This document shows positions 1-9,794 of a stretch of 64,000 bases of DNA, piece by piece. The position numbers and the translations under genes are program-made. The first letter of the stretch is position 1; every line of letters starts with the position of its first letter. The stretch comes from Roseateles puraquae (GTDB lineage Bacteria; Pseudomonadota; Gammaproteobacteria; Burkholderiales; Burkholderiaceae_C): the NCBI RefSeq assembly GCF_002205845.1, contig NZ_NISI01000009.1:170051-234050 (forward strand), read 5' to 3'. The notes under the pieces were generated by a model, which searched no databases, was not told where the DNA came from, and worked only from the letters and a program-made list of their open reading frames with translations.

Positions 1-292
1 GGGCGCAGGCGTCATCGCCGATGCCCATGGGCGCGCGCTCGCCGAACTCGCGGCAGGGCGAGGGCCGCCATTCGTGGATGCCGCAGCTGGCCTTCACGCC
101 CACCTGGCCGCTGAAGGCGGCGCAGCGCGGTTGGGCGTGGTCGGTACCGCGCATGCGCACCAGGCGGCCGGTGAGTTCCACCGCGAGGCCATCGGGCACG
201 CGGCCGCCCTGGCTTTCGAGCTCGCTGCAGTCGAAGTCGACCCGGAAGCTCGCGCAGCAGGCGCCGCAGCTGAGGCAGGGATTGGCACTCAT
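1..292 (-). CDS. YkgJ-family cysteine-cluster protein (3' end cut by window edge)
   Basis: An open frame on the minus strand begins at the ATG at 292 and runs off the left edge without a stop, giving 97 residues. The N-terminus reads MSANPCLSCGACC, the CxxCGxCC cluster of the YkgJ/UPF0153 family of putative zinc- or iron-binding proteins. Further cysteines follow in the contexts PRCAAF, ASCGIHEWRPSPCREF and DDAC, in the spacing the family shows. The biochemical role of the family is not established. It lies 22 bp downstream of queF on the same strand, so the two are probably co-transcribed. The C-terminus is not visible. Confidence 0.8.
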   Translation of the reverse strand, partial: MSANPCLSCGACCASFRVDFDCSELESQGGRVPDGLAVELTGRLVRMRGTDHAQPRCAAFSGQVGVKASCGIHEWRPSPCREFGERAPMGIGDDACA

Positions 293-314
293 CGCGCTGC
301 CGGCGAAGCGGCCA

Positions 315-809
315 TCAGCCCAGCATGCCCGACTCGAAGCCGTGGCCCGGCAGGTCCACGCGCGGGGCGGGCGTCCAGCCCGGCTTGCGGTGCTCGGCCA
401 CCACATTGGTGTAGATGCCGCCGCGCACGTACCACTTGGCCGTGATGCGGATGAAGCGCGGGTCGGTCACGGCGACGATGTCGTCCAGGATCTTGTTGGT
501 GACCTTCTCGTGGAACGCGCCCTCGTTGCGGTAGCTCCAGAAATACATCTTCAGGCTCTTGAGCTCCACGCAGAGCTCGTCCGCGATCATGTCGATCGTG
601 AAGTGGGCGAAGTCGGGCTGGCCGGTCAGCGGGCAGTGGCAGGTGAACTCGGGCACCTGGAACTGGATGACGTAGTCGCGCTCGGGGTTCGGGTTCGGGA
701 AGACCAGGATGTCCTTGCTGGGCTTGGACGGCGGGTTCTTCGGCACCTCGCGCATCTTGGGCTTGCTGTTCTTCTTGGTGGCGGAGGCGGGGGACTTCTT
801 CGTGGCCAT
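315..809 (-). CDS. queF: NADPH-dependent 7-cyano-7-deazaguanine reductase QueF
   Basis: A 164-residue protein that reduces the nitrile of preQ0 to preQ1 in queuosine biosynthesis (cytosolic, EC 1.7.1.13). The length matches the short, unimodular QueF type. The catalytic cysteine lies in [14 protein letters not shown] and the catalytic aspartate is the D of QPDF. The substrate-binding part is seen in [17 protein letters not shown]. The frame stays open to 872, but I chose the ATG at 809 because the conserved protein starts there after a Lys/Pro-rich head. It is divergent from smc. No preQ1-riboswitch-like A-rich leader is evident upstream. Confidence 0.95.
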   Translation of the reverse strand: MATKKSPASATKKNSKPKMREVPKNPPSKPSKDILVFPNPNPERDYVIQFQVPEFTCHCPLTGQPDFAHFTIDMIADELCVELKSLKMYFWSYRNEGAFHEKVTNKILDDIVAVTDPRFIRITAKWYVRGGIYTNVVAEHRKPGWTPAPRVDLPGHGFESGMLG

Positions 810-859
810 GACTCTGGGGCTTTCTGAGAGGGTGCGAATGCTATCATCCGCCCCCGTCG

Positions 860-886
860 AAGCGCCCCTCAAAGGCGCTTTTCTTT
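860..886 (+). terminator. Hairpin with T-rich tail in the smc leader
   Basis: AAGCGCC (860-866) and GGCGCTT (874-880) form a perfect 7-bp stem with a 7-base loop, followed by TTCTTTA. Read on the plus strand this has the form of an intrinsic terminator or attenuator. No plus-strand gene ends just upstream, because queF is transcribed away. It would therefore lie in the smc 5' leader if the smc promoter is upstream of 860. A TATCAT box at 842-847 is a possible -10. Confidence 0.4.
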
Positions 887-916
887 AGCCAAATCAAGGG
901 CTTACGTCCAAGCTTC

Positions 917-3900
917 ATGCGGCTGAACTCGATCAAGCTGGCCGGCTTCAAATCCTTCGCTGAACCCACCACCTTCCAGTTGCCCGGGCAATTGGTGGGC
1001 GTGGTGGGACCCAACGGCTGCGGCAAGTCCAACATCATGGATGCGGTGCGCTGGGTGCTGGGCGAGAGCAAGGCCAGCGAGCTGCGTGGCGAGTCCATGC
1101 AGGACGTCATCTTCAACGGCTCAGGCAACCGCAAGCCGGCGGGGCGCTCCAGCGTGGAGCTCGTGTTCGACAACAGCAGTGCGCGCGCTGGCGGGCCCTG
1201 GAACCAGTTCACCGAGATTGCCGTCAAGCGCGTGCTGACGCGCGACGGCACCAGCTCCTACTTCATCAACAACCAGCCGGTGCGTCGGCGCGATGTGCAG
1301 GACGTGTTCCTCGGCACGGGCCTGGGGCCCCGGGCCTACGCCATCATCGGCCAGGGCACCATCTCGCGCATCATCGAGAGCAAGCCCGAGGAACTGCGCC
1401 TCTTCCTCGAAGAAGCCGCGGGGGTCTCCAAGTACAAGGAACGCCGACGCGAGACCGAGAACCGGCTCAAGGACACCCGGGAGAACCTCACGCGGGTGGA
1501 CGACATCCTGCGCGAGCTCAACAGCAACCTCGAGAAGCTGGAACGTCAGGCCGAGGTGGCCGCCAGCTACCGCCAGTTGCAGGATGCCGGCACGCTCAAG
1601 CTGCACCAGCTCTGGTGGCTCAAGCTGCGCGATGCCGGCAACGAGGCCACGCGGGTCAAGGCGGCGCACGCCGAAGCGCTGAACGCGCTGGAGTCGCGCA
1701 CCGCCGAGCTGCGCGCCGTGGAGGCCGAGCTGGAAGAGATCCGCCAGCAGCACTACGCCGCCGGCGATGAACTGCACGCCTCGCAGGGGCGCTATGCCGA
1801 GGCCCAGCTCGAAGTGAGTCGGCTCGAAGAGCGCATCCGCTTCGTCGTCGAAAGTCGCAACCGGGCCCAGCAGCGGCTGGCCGAGTTGCATGCCCAGGAT
1901 GTGCAGTGGCGCGAGCGCATTGAGCAGGCCAAGGCCGAGCTCGAAGGCATTGCCGAGCAGATTGCCGGGGCCGATGAGCAGAGCGAGATTCTGGCTGCTC
2001 AGGCCGAGGAGCAGCAGGCGCAGCTGCCCGTCGCCGAGGACGCCCTGCGTGCTGCCCAGGCGCGCGCGAACGAGCAACGCAGCCTGGTGGCCCAGGTGCA
2101 GCAGCAGATCCAGGTGCTGGCCGCCGAGAGCCGCAGCGTGGACGAGCAGGCGAGGGCGCTGCGTCAGCGTGAAGATCGCCTGACGGCTGAATCGCGCGCA
2201 CTCGGCGCGCCCGACCATGACGCCTTGCAAGGCCTGCGCGAGCGCAGCACTGCAGCCGACGAAGCCCGTGACCTCGCCGATGCCCGGCTGCAGGAGCTGG
2301 CCGAGCAACTGCCGCAACTGGAGGAGCAGCGTCGCACCGCGCAGCAGGATGCGAACGCCCAGCTGGCCAAGCAGTCGGAGCTGACGGCCCGGCTCGAAGC
2401 CTTGAAGGCGCTGCAGGAAAAGGTGCAGACCGAAGGCAAGCTCAAGCCTTGGCTGGCCAGGCACGGCCTGGACGGGCTGCAGGGCCTGTGGACGCGCCTG
2501 CACATCGCGCAAGGCTGGGAGAACGCGCTGGAGGCGGCGCTGCGCGAGCGCATGGGGGCGCTCAGCGTCGGCCGCCTGGACACCGTGCGTGCCTTCGAGC
2601 AGGACGCGCCGCCGGCCCGCTTGGCGTTCTACTCGACCCCGGCCGCAGCGATTGCCAACACGCACGAGACCCTGCCCAAGCTGACGTCCCTGCTCAAGCT
2701 GGACGACGCCGGCCTGGTGGCGCTGCTCAACGACTGGCTGGAAGGCGTCTACACCGCGCCCAACCTGGACGAGGCGCTGGCAGCCCGTGGCCGCCTGACC
2801 CATGGCGAGCTCATCCTCACGCCGCAGGGGCACGCGGTGGGCCAGTTCTCGGTCACCTTCTATGCACCCGATTCGGAGCAGGCCGGCCTGCTGGCCCGGG
2901 CGCAGGAGATCGAGCAACTCACCACGGCCCAGCGCGCGCAGAACCTGATCGCCGACGAGGCGCGCGTGGCGCTCACTCGCATCGAGCATCAGTTCAACGA
3001 TGCCAACGGCCGCCTGTCGGCGCTGCGCCGCGAAGCCAGCGAGGCGCAGACCCGTGCCCACCAACTGCAGGTCGAGCTGCTGCGCCTGACGCAGCAAGCC
3101 GAGGCCAGCCAGCAGCGCCGCAGCGCGCTGGACGCCGAACTGGCCGAGATCGCCGCCCAGCAGGAAGCCTTGCAGGAGCGCCGCGCCGAGGGCGAGGCCC
3201 GCTTCGAGGAACTGGACGTGCAACTGGGCGACGCCCAGCAGCGCCATGCCGAACTGGACGACGGCGTCATCGCCGCCGAGCGCAAGCTCGCAGACGCGCG
3301 CGAGCAGTTGCGCACGCTGGAGCGGCGCGCGCAAGAGGCGCGCTTTGCCACGCAGACCCTGGCGGCCCGCCGCGGCGAACTGCAGCGCGGCATCGAGACG
3401 GCCGACAGCCAGATCGCCACCGTGGCCGCGTCCGCCGCCAGCCTGCAAACCGAACTTGACGGCTTCAACGACGCGGCCGCGCAGGCGGGCTTGCAGGACG
3501 CGCTGGCCGTGAAGCTGGAGCGCGAGCAGGCCCTGGCCGCCGTGCGCTCCAACTATGACGACCTGTCGCTGCGCCTGCGCAAGGCCGACGAGCAGCGCAT
3601 GGGCTTCGAGCGCAGCCTGGAGCCCCTGCGCGAGGCCATCACCAAGCTGCAGCTCGAAGAGCAGGCCGCGCAGCTCGGTGGTGCGCAGTACCGCGAGCAG
3701 CTGGAGGCCGCAGAAGTCGACCTCGAAGCGCTGGCCAGGTCCATCGAGGAGGGCGGCGTCAAGCTCTATGGCCTGCAGGGCGAGATCGATCGCATCAACC
3801 GTGAGATCGCCGCGCTCGGCGCCGTGAATCTGGCGGCCCTGGACGAACTCACGGCCGCCCGCGAGCGCAAGACCTTCCTCGACTCGCAGTGCACCGACCT

Positions 3901-4429
3901 GAACGCGGCCATCAAGACGCTGGAAGACGCGATCCACAAGATCGACCTCGAAACCCGCGACCTGCTGGGCTCGACCTTCAACCAGGTCAACGACCACTTC
4001 GGGCGCATGTTCCCCGAACTCTTCGGCGGCGGGCAGGCCCGGCTGGTGATGACCGGTGACGAGATCCTCGATGCGGGTGTGCAGGTCATGGCCCAGCCGC
4101 CCGGCAAGAAGAACAGCACCATCCACCTGCTGTCGGGTGGCGAGAAGGCACTGACGGCGATCGCGCTGGTCTTTGCCATCTTCCAGCTCAACCCGGCGCC
4201 GTTCTGCCTGCTCGACGAGGTGGATGCGCCGCTGGATGACGCCAACACCGAGCGTTACGCCCGGCTCGTCACCAAGATGAGCAGCGGCACGCAATTCCTC
4301 TTCATCTCGCACAACAAGATCGCGATGGAAATGGCCGAACAATTGATCGGCGTGACCATGCAGGAGCAAGGCGTCTCCCGCATCGTTGCCGTCGACATGG
4401 ACAAGGCCCTGGCCATGGCGGAGGCATGA
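917..4429 (+). CDS. smc: Chromosome segregation ATPase SMC
   Basis: An 1170-residue SMC, the usual length for the family. It is the core ATPase of the SMC-ScpAB condensin that organises and segregates the nucleoid. The Walker A motif GPNGCGKSN is at residues 31-39. Two long coiled-coil arms rich in Ala, Glu, Gln and Arg flank a hinge at roughly residues 500-650. The ABC signature LSGGEKAL starts at residue 1072, and the Walker B region is PFCLLDEVDAPLDD with a D-loop and SHNK switch after it. It starts at the ATG at 917, just after a leader hairpin. zipA follows after 49 bp, so co-transcription is likely. scpA and scpB are not in the window. Confidence 0.97.
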   Translation: MRLNSIKLAGFKSFAEPTTFQLPGQLVGVVGPNGCGKSNIMDAVRWVLGESKASELRGESMQDVIFNGSGNRKPAGRSSVELVFDNSSARAGGPWNQFTEIAVKRVLTRDGTSSYFINNQPVRRRDVQDVFLGTGLGPRAYAIIGQGTISRIIESKPEELRLFLEEAAGVSKYKERRRETENRLKDTRENLTRVDDILRELNSNLEKLERQAEVAASYRQLQDAGTLKLHQLWWLKLRDAGNEATRVKAAHAEALNALESRTAELRAVEAELEEIRQQHYAAGDELHASQGRYAEAQLEVSRLEERIRFVVESRNRAQQRLAELHAQDVQWRERIEQAKAELEGIAEQIAGADEQSEILAAQAEEQQAQLPVAEDALRAAQARANEQRSLVAQVQQQIQVLAAESRSVDEQARALRQREDRLTAESRALGAPDHDALQGLRERSTAADEARDLADARLQELAEQLPQLEEQRRTAQQDANAQLAKQSELTARLEALKALQEKVQTEGKLKPWLARHGLDGLQGLWTRLHIAQGWENALEAALRERMGALSVGRLDTVRAFEQDAPPARLAFYSTPAAAIANTHETLPKLTSLLKLDDAGLVALLNDWLEGVYTAPNLDEALAARGRLTHGELILTPQGHAVGQFSVTFYAPDSEQAGLLARAQEIEQLTTAQRAQNLIADEARVALTRIEHQFNDANGRLSALRREASEAQTRAHQLQVELLRLTQQAEASQQRRSALDAELAEIAAQQEALQERRAEGEARFEELDVQLGDAQQRHAELDDGVIAAERKLADAREQLRTLERRAQEARFATQTLAARRGELQRGIETADSQIATVAASAASLQTELDGFNDAAAQAGLQDALAVKLEREQALAAVRSNYDDLSLRLRKADEQRMGFERSLEPLREAITKLQLEEQAAQLGGAQYREQLEAAEVDLEALARSIEEGGVKLYGLQGEIDRINREIAALGAVNLAALDELTAARERKTFLDSQCTDLNAAIKTLEDAIHKIDLETRDLLGSTFNQVNDHFGRMFPELFGGGQARLVMTGDEILDAGVQVMAQPPGKKNSTIHLLSGGEKALTAIALVFAIFQLNPAPFCLLDEVDAPLDDANTERYARLVTKMSSGTQFLFISHNKIAMEMAEQLIGVTMQEQGVSRIVAVDMDKALAMAEA

Positions 4430-4478
4430 TGACCTTCCCGTTTGCTCCTCTCGTTGCGCTCACCTGGCCGGAGGCCGC

Positions 4479-5543
4479 ATGAGCACGACCCTGACCCAAC
4501 TTCTCGCGATTGCTGGCGGCCTGGTGCTGGCCGGTGTGGTCGCCCACGGCGCCTGGGCCGCGCGCAAGGCCGGTCCCAAGCGCGCTGCGCCCCCGCCGCA
4601 AGAGGAGCCGCACTTCGGGCTCGCGCCCGCCGGCGAGCCTGAAGTGCCCGGCGAGCCTGCGCCTGAGGTCGACCCCCTGGAGGTGACGCTGCCGGCGGTG
4701 GCGCGCCCGGTGCGCCGCCCCTCGGCACGTATCGATGCCCTCATCGACGCGATCGCCACCATCACCATCGAGTCGCCGGTGTCGGGTGAGCTGGCGCTCC
4801 AGCACCAGCCGGGCAGCCGGCGCGCCGGCACCAAACCTTTGCAGATCGAAGGCATGAACACCGCGTCCGGCGACTGGGAGCTGCCTGCACCAGGCCAGCG
4901 CTACAGCGAGTTCCAGGCGGGCCTGAAGATGGCCAACCGCAGCGGCGCGCTCAACGAGATCGAATACTCCGAGTTCGTGCAGAAGATCCAGGCCTTTGCG
5001 GATGGCATTGGCGGGTTTGTGCAGTTCCCGGACATGCTCGACGTGGTGGCCCGGGCGCGGGAGCTGGATCAATTCGCGGCCAGCCACGATGCGCAGCTCG
5101 CGCTGCTGCTGCGCGCCAAGGCCGCCGCCTGGACGCCTGGCTTCGTGCAGCAGGCGGCCGCCCGCCACGGCTTCGTGGCTGGTGCCTTGCCGGGGCGGCT
5201 GGTGATGCCTTCCGACGAAGCCGGCGCGCCCCCCGTGCTGACGCTGCAATTCGACGCACAGGCGGCGCTGGCCGAAGATCCCGAGGCGCTGTCCCTGCGG
5301 GAGCTGACGTTGGCGCTGGACGTGCCCCAGACACCGGCCGAGGCCGAGCCCTTCGCCGCCTGGCAGGAGGCCGCTCGCGCTCTTGCCCGCGACCTGGAAG
5401 CCGAGGTGTGCGATGACCGCGGCCAGGTGCTGGGCCTGCATGCTTTCGCCGCCATCGACGTCGAGCTGAAAAAGCTCTACGAAGCGCTCGCCGAGCGCGA
5501 CCTGGCGGCGGGCTCGCCGGCCGCGCGCCGACTCTTCAGCTGA
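4479..5543 (+). CDS. zipA: Cell division protein ZipA homologue
   Basis: A 354-residue protein with one N-terminal membrane anchor (about residues 6-27), a Pro/Ala/Glu-rich linker and a C-terminal domain from about residue 220 that resembles the ZipA FtsZ-binding domain. ZipA tethers and stabilises the FtsZ ring at the inner membrane. The frame is open from 4386, but the ATG at 4479 puts the membrane segment at the start as expected. Position directly after smc is typical of Burkholderiales, where ligA normally follows zipA. Here ligA is 7.7 kb further on. The linker and domain are diverged, so the assignment rests partly on position. Confidence 0.8.
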   Translation: MSTTLTQLLAIAGGLVLAGVVAHGAWAARKAGPKRAAPPPQEEPHFGLAPAGEPEVPGEPAPEVDPLEVTLPAVARPVRRPSARIDALIDAIATITIESPVSGELALQHQPGSRRAGTKPLQIEGMNTASGDWELPAPGQRYSEFQAGLKMANRSGALNEIEYSEFVQKIQAFADGIGGFVQFPDMLDVVARARELDQFAASHDAQLALLLRAKAAAWTPGFVQQAAARHGFVAGALPGRLVMPSDEAGAPPVLTLQFDAQAALAEDPEALSLRELTLALDVPQTPAEAEPFAAWQEAARALARDLEAEVCDDRGQVLGLHAFAAIDVELKKLYEALAERDLAAGSPAARRLFS

Positions 5544-5547
5544 GCCC

Positions 5548-5569
5548 CGCGGCCGTGACATAGGCCGCG
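5548..5569 (+). terminator. GC-rich hairpin after zipA
   Basis: CGCGGCC (5548-5554) and GGCCGCG (5563-5569) form a perfect 7-bp stem with an 8-base loop, starting 5 bases after the zipA stop. No T-run follows. It may be a weak terminator or an mRNA 3' stabiliser separating zipA from the next gene. Confidence 0.3.
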
Positions 5570-5655
5570 CAAAGGCCCTCCGGTGCCTCGGGCGGCGGCG
5601 CGGTGGGGGCAGTCATGCCCCTACATTGAAGGCGTCCCAAGGCTTGGCTCGCCCG

Positions 5656-8439
5656 ATGCGTATCGGCCGCTTCTCTTTCGCTGGCGCTCTTCAACGAAGC
5701 CTGGCTCTGCCGGCTGGGTGGATCGTCCTTGGGCTGCTCTGGGGGCTGTGCACTGCAGCGCAGGCCGCAAGCGCCTTGGCGCAGCGCATCGAGGCCATCG
5801 AGGCCGATTACGGCAGCCAGCCGGCCGAAGTGGTGGCGCGGCTGCGGCCGCTGGAGGCCGAGGCGCGCAGCCTGGGTGGGGACAACCTGCGGGTGTTCAT
5901 CGCCGCCTGGGGCTATGCCCATGGCCTGATGGACCAGATGACCGTGGCTGATGCCGCCACGGCCGAGTTGATCGACCTCGGGGAGCGGGAGAGCAATGCC
6001 GCCGCGATGGCGTCCGCCTTCGCGCTGCGAGCCACGATGCTGGAGCTTTCCGGTCGCCTGGGTGCCGCTCATGACTGGATCTCGTCGGCGCTGCCCTGGG
6101 CCGAGAAGACACGGGATGAGCCGCTGCGCTATTGGGTGTTCATGACGGCCGGCAACCTGGCGGTTGCGACAGGCCGCTTGCAGGATGGCTTGCGCGCCTA
6201 CCAGGCTGCCGCCCGGTCAGGTCAGGCAATGGACAACCCGCGCCGGACGGCTCAGGCTTTTGTGGCGCTGGCGCCCATTCGCCTGGCGCTGCGCGAGCCC
6301 GAGGCGGCCCGGGGCGATGCGCGTACTGCGGGTGAGCTGGCCGTGCGTGCGGGCAGCGTGTCGCTGCAGTTGGCGGCCAAGATGATCGAGGCGCTTGCGG
6401 AAGATGAGGCGGGGCATCCGGCGGCCCGTGATCGCGCGCAGGACGAGGCACGGCGGCTGTCCAGCCTCATCCAGCCGGAGGCGGCCTCGGCACCGTTGAA
6501 TCCTGCGGCCGCTGGCCCGGCCTGGTTCAGCACGCAGGCCGAGCTGGTGCAGGAGCTGGCGGACTTGTCGCTCAGTGCGCGGCACTTTGAAAGTGCGCAG
6601 CGCCACGCCGAACGCGCGCTGTCGTTGGCCCGGCGGGATGGTGGCGAGGATGCCATCGAGCTGGCGACCATCACGCTGGGACTGGCCCGCATCGGGCTGA
6701 AGCAGGCCGCAGCCGGTGACCAACTGGTGCAGCGTGGGCTGTCGTCGCTGGAGGCACGGGGCCGCAAGGTGCGCCTGTTGGAGCAGCTCAACCGCCATGC
6801 CGAACTGCTTGAATCCCTGGGCGATGCGGCCGGTGCCTTGCGCCAGTCGCGCAAGGCTCTGGCGCTGGAGGCGGAGCTGGTGCGCAGCGACCGGGTCAGC
6901 ACGGTGCTCGATCTGCAGCGCCGCTCCAGCTTCGAGCAGAACCAGCGCGCACTGGAAGCGCTGCGCCATGACAACGAGCTGCAGGCCGAGGCCCTGGCCC
7001 GGCATGACAGCGAGCGTCGGCTGAGCATCGGCCTGGGCGCCGCGATGCTGGTGGTGGTGGTGCTGACGGTGGCGCTGCTGCATCGGGTGCGCAAGGCCAA
7101 TCGCGCCTTGCAGGCGCACAACGAGGAACTGGCCTTCGTCGGCCTGCATGACCGGGTGACCGGACTGCCCAACCGGCGGGCGCTGGAGCAGCGGGCGCGC
7201 GAGCTGCACAACGACGGCTTCATCGGCTTGGGCATCGCGATCAATCATTTCGGCCGCATCACCGGCAGCCTTGGCCATGTGGTGGGGGATGAGTTGATCG
7301 GCCAGGTGGCCGGGCGACTCAAGCCGGTCATCGACAGCGCGGGCGGCCAGCTCTATCGGCTTGACGGTCTCAGCTTTGGCGTCATCCTGCCCGCGCTCGG
7401 TGATGAAGCCGCGCTGCGGCAACTGCTCGACCGGCTGTTGCAGACGGTGCAGCCGGTGTTCGAAGTGCAGTACCAGCAGCTTGCCGTGACCCTGAGCATC
7501 GGTTCGGCCGAGTACCCGCGCGACGGGGCGCACACCACCGATGTGGCCAAGGCCATCCAGCTGGCGGTGCGCGAGGCTCAGCGGCTGTCGGGCAACAGTG
7601 CGGTGGTCTTCACGCCCCACCTGATGGCGGACCAGCAGGAGCGGCTGCAACTGGAGGCCCGCCTGTCGCAGGCACTGGACCGCGGCGAGTTCGAGCTGTT
7701 CTATCAGGCGCAATGCGACCTGCACACCGGGCGCCTGGCGGGCTTCGAGGCGCTGCTGCGCTGGCGCGCGGCGGATGGCCTGGTCGGGCCCGACCGCTTC
7801 ATTCCCGTGGCGGAAGACTCGGGCCTCATCGTGCCCATCGGGCGCTGGGTGCTGCTGCAGGCCTGCCGGCAGGCGTCGGCGTGGCATGAACGGGCCCGGG
7901 CCCTGGGAGGGCCGCTGCCCGTGATGGCCATCAACATCTCGCCGCGGCAGTTCCAGCATCCCGACTTCATGACCACGGTGCGCGAGGTGCTGAAGGCCAC
8001 GAGTGTGGACCCGCGCCAGATCGAACTCGAGATCACCGAAGGCGCCGTGATGGACCATGCCGACGCGACCATCGCCAAGATGGCCGAGCTGCGCGAGCTG
8101 GGCCTGCACCTGGCCATCGACGACTTCGGCACCGGCTATTCGAGCCTGGCCTACCTGAAGCGCTTCCCCATCGACCGGCTGAAGATCGACCGCAGTTTTG
8201 TGCGCGACCTGGGCGTCGATGCCCAGGGCGCGGCCATTGCGCGCGCCATGATCCAGCTGGCCCACAGCCTGGACATGACCGTGGTGGCCGAAGGCGTGGA
8301 AGAGGAGGCCCAGGCGGACTGCCTTCGCACATGGGGCTGCGATCTGATGCAGGGCTACCTTTACGCGCGCCCCTTGCCGGTGGGCGAGGCGACGGCGCTG
8401 CTGGACGCCAAGCTCGGAGCGGCCCTGCACGACAGCTAA
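5656..8439 (+). CDS. Sensor protein with TPR-like region, degenerate GGDEF and intact EAL domain
   Basis: A 927-residue protein, most likely a membrane-bound cyclic-di-GMP phosphodiesterase. It has an N-terminal signal sequence, a periplasmic helical TPR-like region (about 30-450), one membrane helix (about 455-475), a GGDEF domain (about 494-665) and an EAL domain (about 675-915). The GGDEF active site is replaced by DGLSF (570-574), so cyclase activity is unlikely. The EAL domain keeps EALLRW (698-703), NISPRQF, EITE, IDDFGTGYSSL and the KIDRSF and AEGVE motifs expected of an active enzyme. A TTG at 5626 would extend the frame. I chose the ATG at 5656 because the signal peptide follows it directly. 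Confidence 0.9.
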   Translation: MRIGRFSFAGALQRSLALPAGWIVLGLLWGLCTAAQAASALAQRIEAIEADYGSQPAEVVARLRPLEAEARSLGGDNLRVFIAAWGYAHGLMDQMTVADAATAELIDLGERESNAAAMASAFALRATMLELSGRLGAAHDWISSALPWAEKTRDEPLRYWVFMTAGNLAVATGRLQDGLRAYQAAARSGQAMDNPRRTAQAFVALAPIRLALREPEAARGDARTAGELAVRAGSVSLQLAAKMIEALAEDEAGHPAARDRAQDEARRLSSLIQPEAASAPLNPAAAGPAWFSTQAELVQELADLSLSARHFESAQRHAERALSLARRDGGEDAIELATITLGLARIGLKQAAAGDQLVQRGLSSLEARGRKVRLLEQLNRHAELLESLGDAAGALRQSRKALALEAELVRSDRVSTVLDLQRRSSFEQNQRALEALRHDNELQAEALARHDSERRLSIGLGAAMLVVVVLTVALLHRVRKANRALQAHNEELAFVGLHDRVTGLPNRRALEQRARELHNDGFIGLGIAINHFGRITGSLGHVVGDELIGQVAGRLKPVIDSAGGQLYRLDGLSFGVILPALGDEAALRQLLDRLLQTVQPVFEVQYQQLAVTLSIGSAEYPRDGAHTTDVAKAIQLAVREAQRLSGNSAVVFTPHLMADQQERLQLEARLSQALDRGEFELFYQAQCDLHTGRLAGFEALLRWRAADGLVGPDRFIPVAEDSGLIVPIGRWVLLQACRQASAWHERARALGGPLPVMAINISPRQFQHPDFMTTVREVLKATSVDPRQIELEITEGAVMDHADATIAKMAELRELGLHLAIDDFGTGYSSLAYLKRFPIDRLKIDRSFVRDLGVDAQGAAIARAMIQLAHSLDMTVVAEGVEEEAQADCLRTWGCDLMQGYLYARPLPVGEATALLDAKLGAALHDS

Positions 8440-8472
8440 ACTGGCAAGCCTCCCAGCTCCCGGTTCCGGCGT

Positions 8473-9771
8473 TTGACCACCAGCCTGCTGCTGATCGCCC
8501 TGCTGATTGCGGGCAGTGCCTTTTTCTCGATGGCCGAGCTGTCGCTTGCCGCGTCACGCCGTCTCAACCTCCAGCAGCGTGCCGATGCCGGCGACCACCG
8601 CGCCGCCCGCGTGCTGGCCGTGCAAGAGCATCCCGGTGATTACTTCACCGTCGTGCAGATCGGCGTGAACACCGTGGCCATCCTGGCCGGCATCGTGGGT
8701 GAGGGCGCCTTCACGCCTCATTTCGAAGCCGCCCTGCTGCTGATGATGGCGCCCGAAGCCGCCGCCACGCTGGGGTTTGCAGCGTCCTTCGTCAGCATCA
8801 CCTCGCTCTTCATCGTGATGGCCGACCTGGTGCCCAAGCGCCTGTCCATGAATGAGCCGGAGCGCGTGGCGATGAGCCTGGTCGGCCCCATGCTCTTGCT
8901 GTGCCGCCTGCTCAAGCCGCTGGCCTGGACCTTCAGCGCCATCACCGAAGGCCTGATCCGGGTGCTGGGCCTGCCCGCCAAGCGGGACGAGACCATCAGC
9001 CATCGCGACATCCTGGCGCTGACCGAGGCCGGCTACCAGGCCGGTGTCGTGGCCGACGAGGAGCAGCAGGTCATCGAGAACGTGTTCGAGCTGGACACCC
9101 GCACGGTCGAGACGGTGATGACCAACCGTGAGCGCATCGTGTTCTTCTCGCGGGGCGATGACGATGCGCTCATCCGCACGCGGATTGCCGAGTCGCCGCA
9201 CTCGACCTACCTGGTATGCGATGCGGGCGAGATCGACCAGATCGTCGGCTACGTGGATGCGACCGACCTGTTCCAGCGCGTGCTGCGCGGCGAGGCGTTG
9301 ACGCTCGGGCCGGAGCTGGTCAAGAAGGTGCTCATCGTGCCGGACCGGCTCACGCTGTCGGAGATGCTGACCCAGTTCCGCGAAGCCCATGAAGACTTCG
9401 CCGTCATCGTCAACGAGTACAGCCTGGTGGTGGGCGTGGTCACGCTCAACGATGTGATGAGCACCGTCATGGGTGCCCTGGTGGCGCCGCACGACGAGGA
9501 GCAGATCGTGCGCCGCGAGGACGGCAGCTACCTGGCCGACGGCATCACGCCCATTCCTGATGTGGAGCGGGCTCTGGGCATCGATGGCTGGCCGCATGCC
9601 GGCTCCTACGACACGCTGGCCGGCTTCCTGATGTCCATGCTGCGCCGCATCCCGCGCCGCACCGACGTGGTCGAGTGGGACGGCTGGCGCTTCGAGGTGG
9701 TTGACGTGGACGCCTACCGGGTGGACCAGGTCATGATCACGCCGGTGGCGCCCGCCGGGCTGCCGCACTGA
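8473..9771 (+). CDS. DUF21/CBS/CorC-domain inner membrane transporter (YtfL/PaeA-like)
   Basis: A 432-residue protein of the CNNM/hemolysin-C/CorC family. The N-terminal DUF21 membrane domain (about 1-190) includes SMAELSLAASRR and FTVVQIGVNTVAILAGI. Two CBS domains follow (about 200-330) and a CorC/HlyC transporter-associated domain ends the protein. The DUF21 segment resembles E. coli YtfL (PaeA), which is linked to cadaverine/putrescine export; other relatives move Mg2+ or Co2+. The start is a TTG at 8473, because the first ATG lies inside the first membrane helix. It sits 33 bp after the EAL gene and ends 23 bp from the convergent amylase gene. Confidence 0.85.
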   Translation: MTTSLLLIALLIAGSAFFSMAELSLAASRRLNLQQRADAGDHRAARVLAVQEHPGDYFTVVQIGVNTVAILAGIVGEGAFTPHFEAALLLMMAPEAAATLGFAASFVSITSLFIVMADLVPKRLSMNEPERVAMSLVGPMLLLCRLLKPLAWTFSAITEGLIRVLGLPAKRDETISHRDILALTEAGYQAGVVADEEQQVIENVFELDTRTVETVMTNRERIVFFSRGDDDALIRTRIAESPHSTYLVCDAGEIDQIVGYVDATDLFQRVLRGEALTLGPELVKKVLIVPDRLTLSEMLTQFREAHEDFAVIVNEYSLVVGVVTLNDVMSTVMGALVAPHDEEQIVRREDGSYLADGITPIPDVERALGIDGWPHAGSYDTLAGFLMSMLRRIPRRTDVVEWDGWRFEVVDVDAYRVDQVMITPVAPAGLPH

Positions 9772-9794
9772 CCTCAGCGCGGCAGCCGGTCCGC

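Noticed and set aside
810..916. preQ1 riboswitch upstream of queF
   Set aside because: The leader is short and lacks the A-rich tail and C-rich loop expected of the class; nothing pairs convincingly.
1121..4369. 1082-codon open frame opposite smc
   Set aside because: Antisense shadow of a GC-rich gene. The translation is repetitive in Leu, Gly, Gln and His without domains, and smc itself is certain.
6217..8430. 737-codon minus-strand frame opposite the GGDEF/EAL gene
   Set aside because: Shadow frame; the plus-strand protein has complete EAL motifs.
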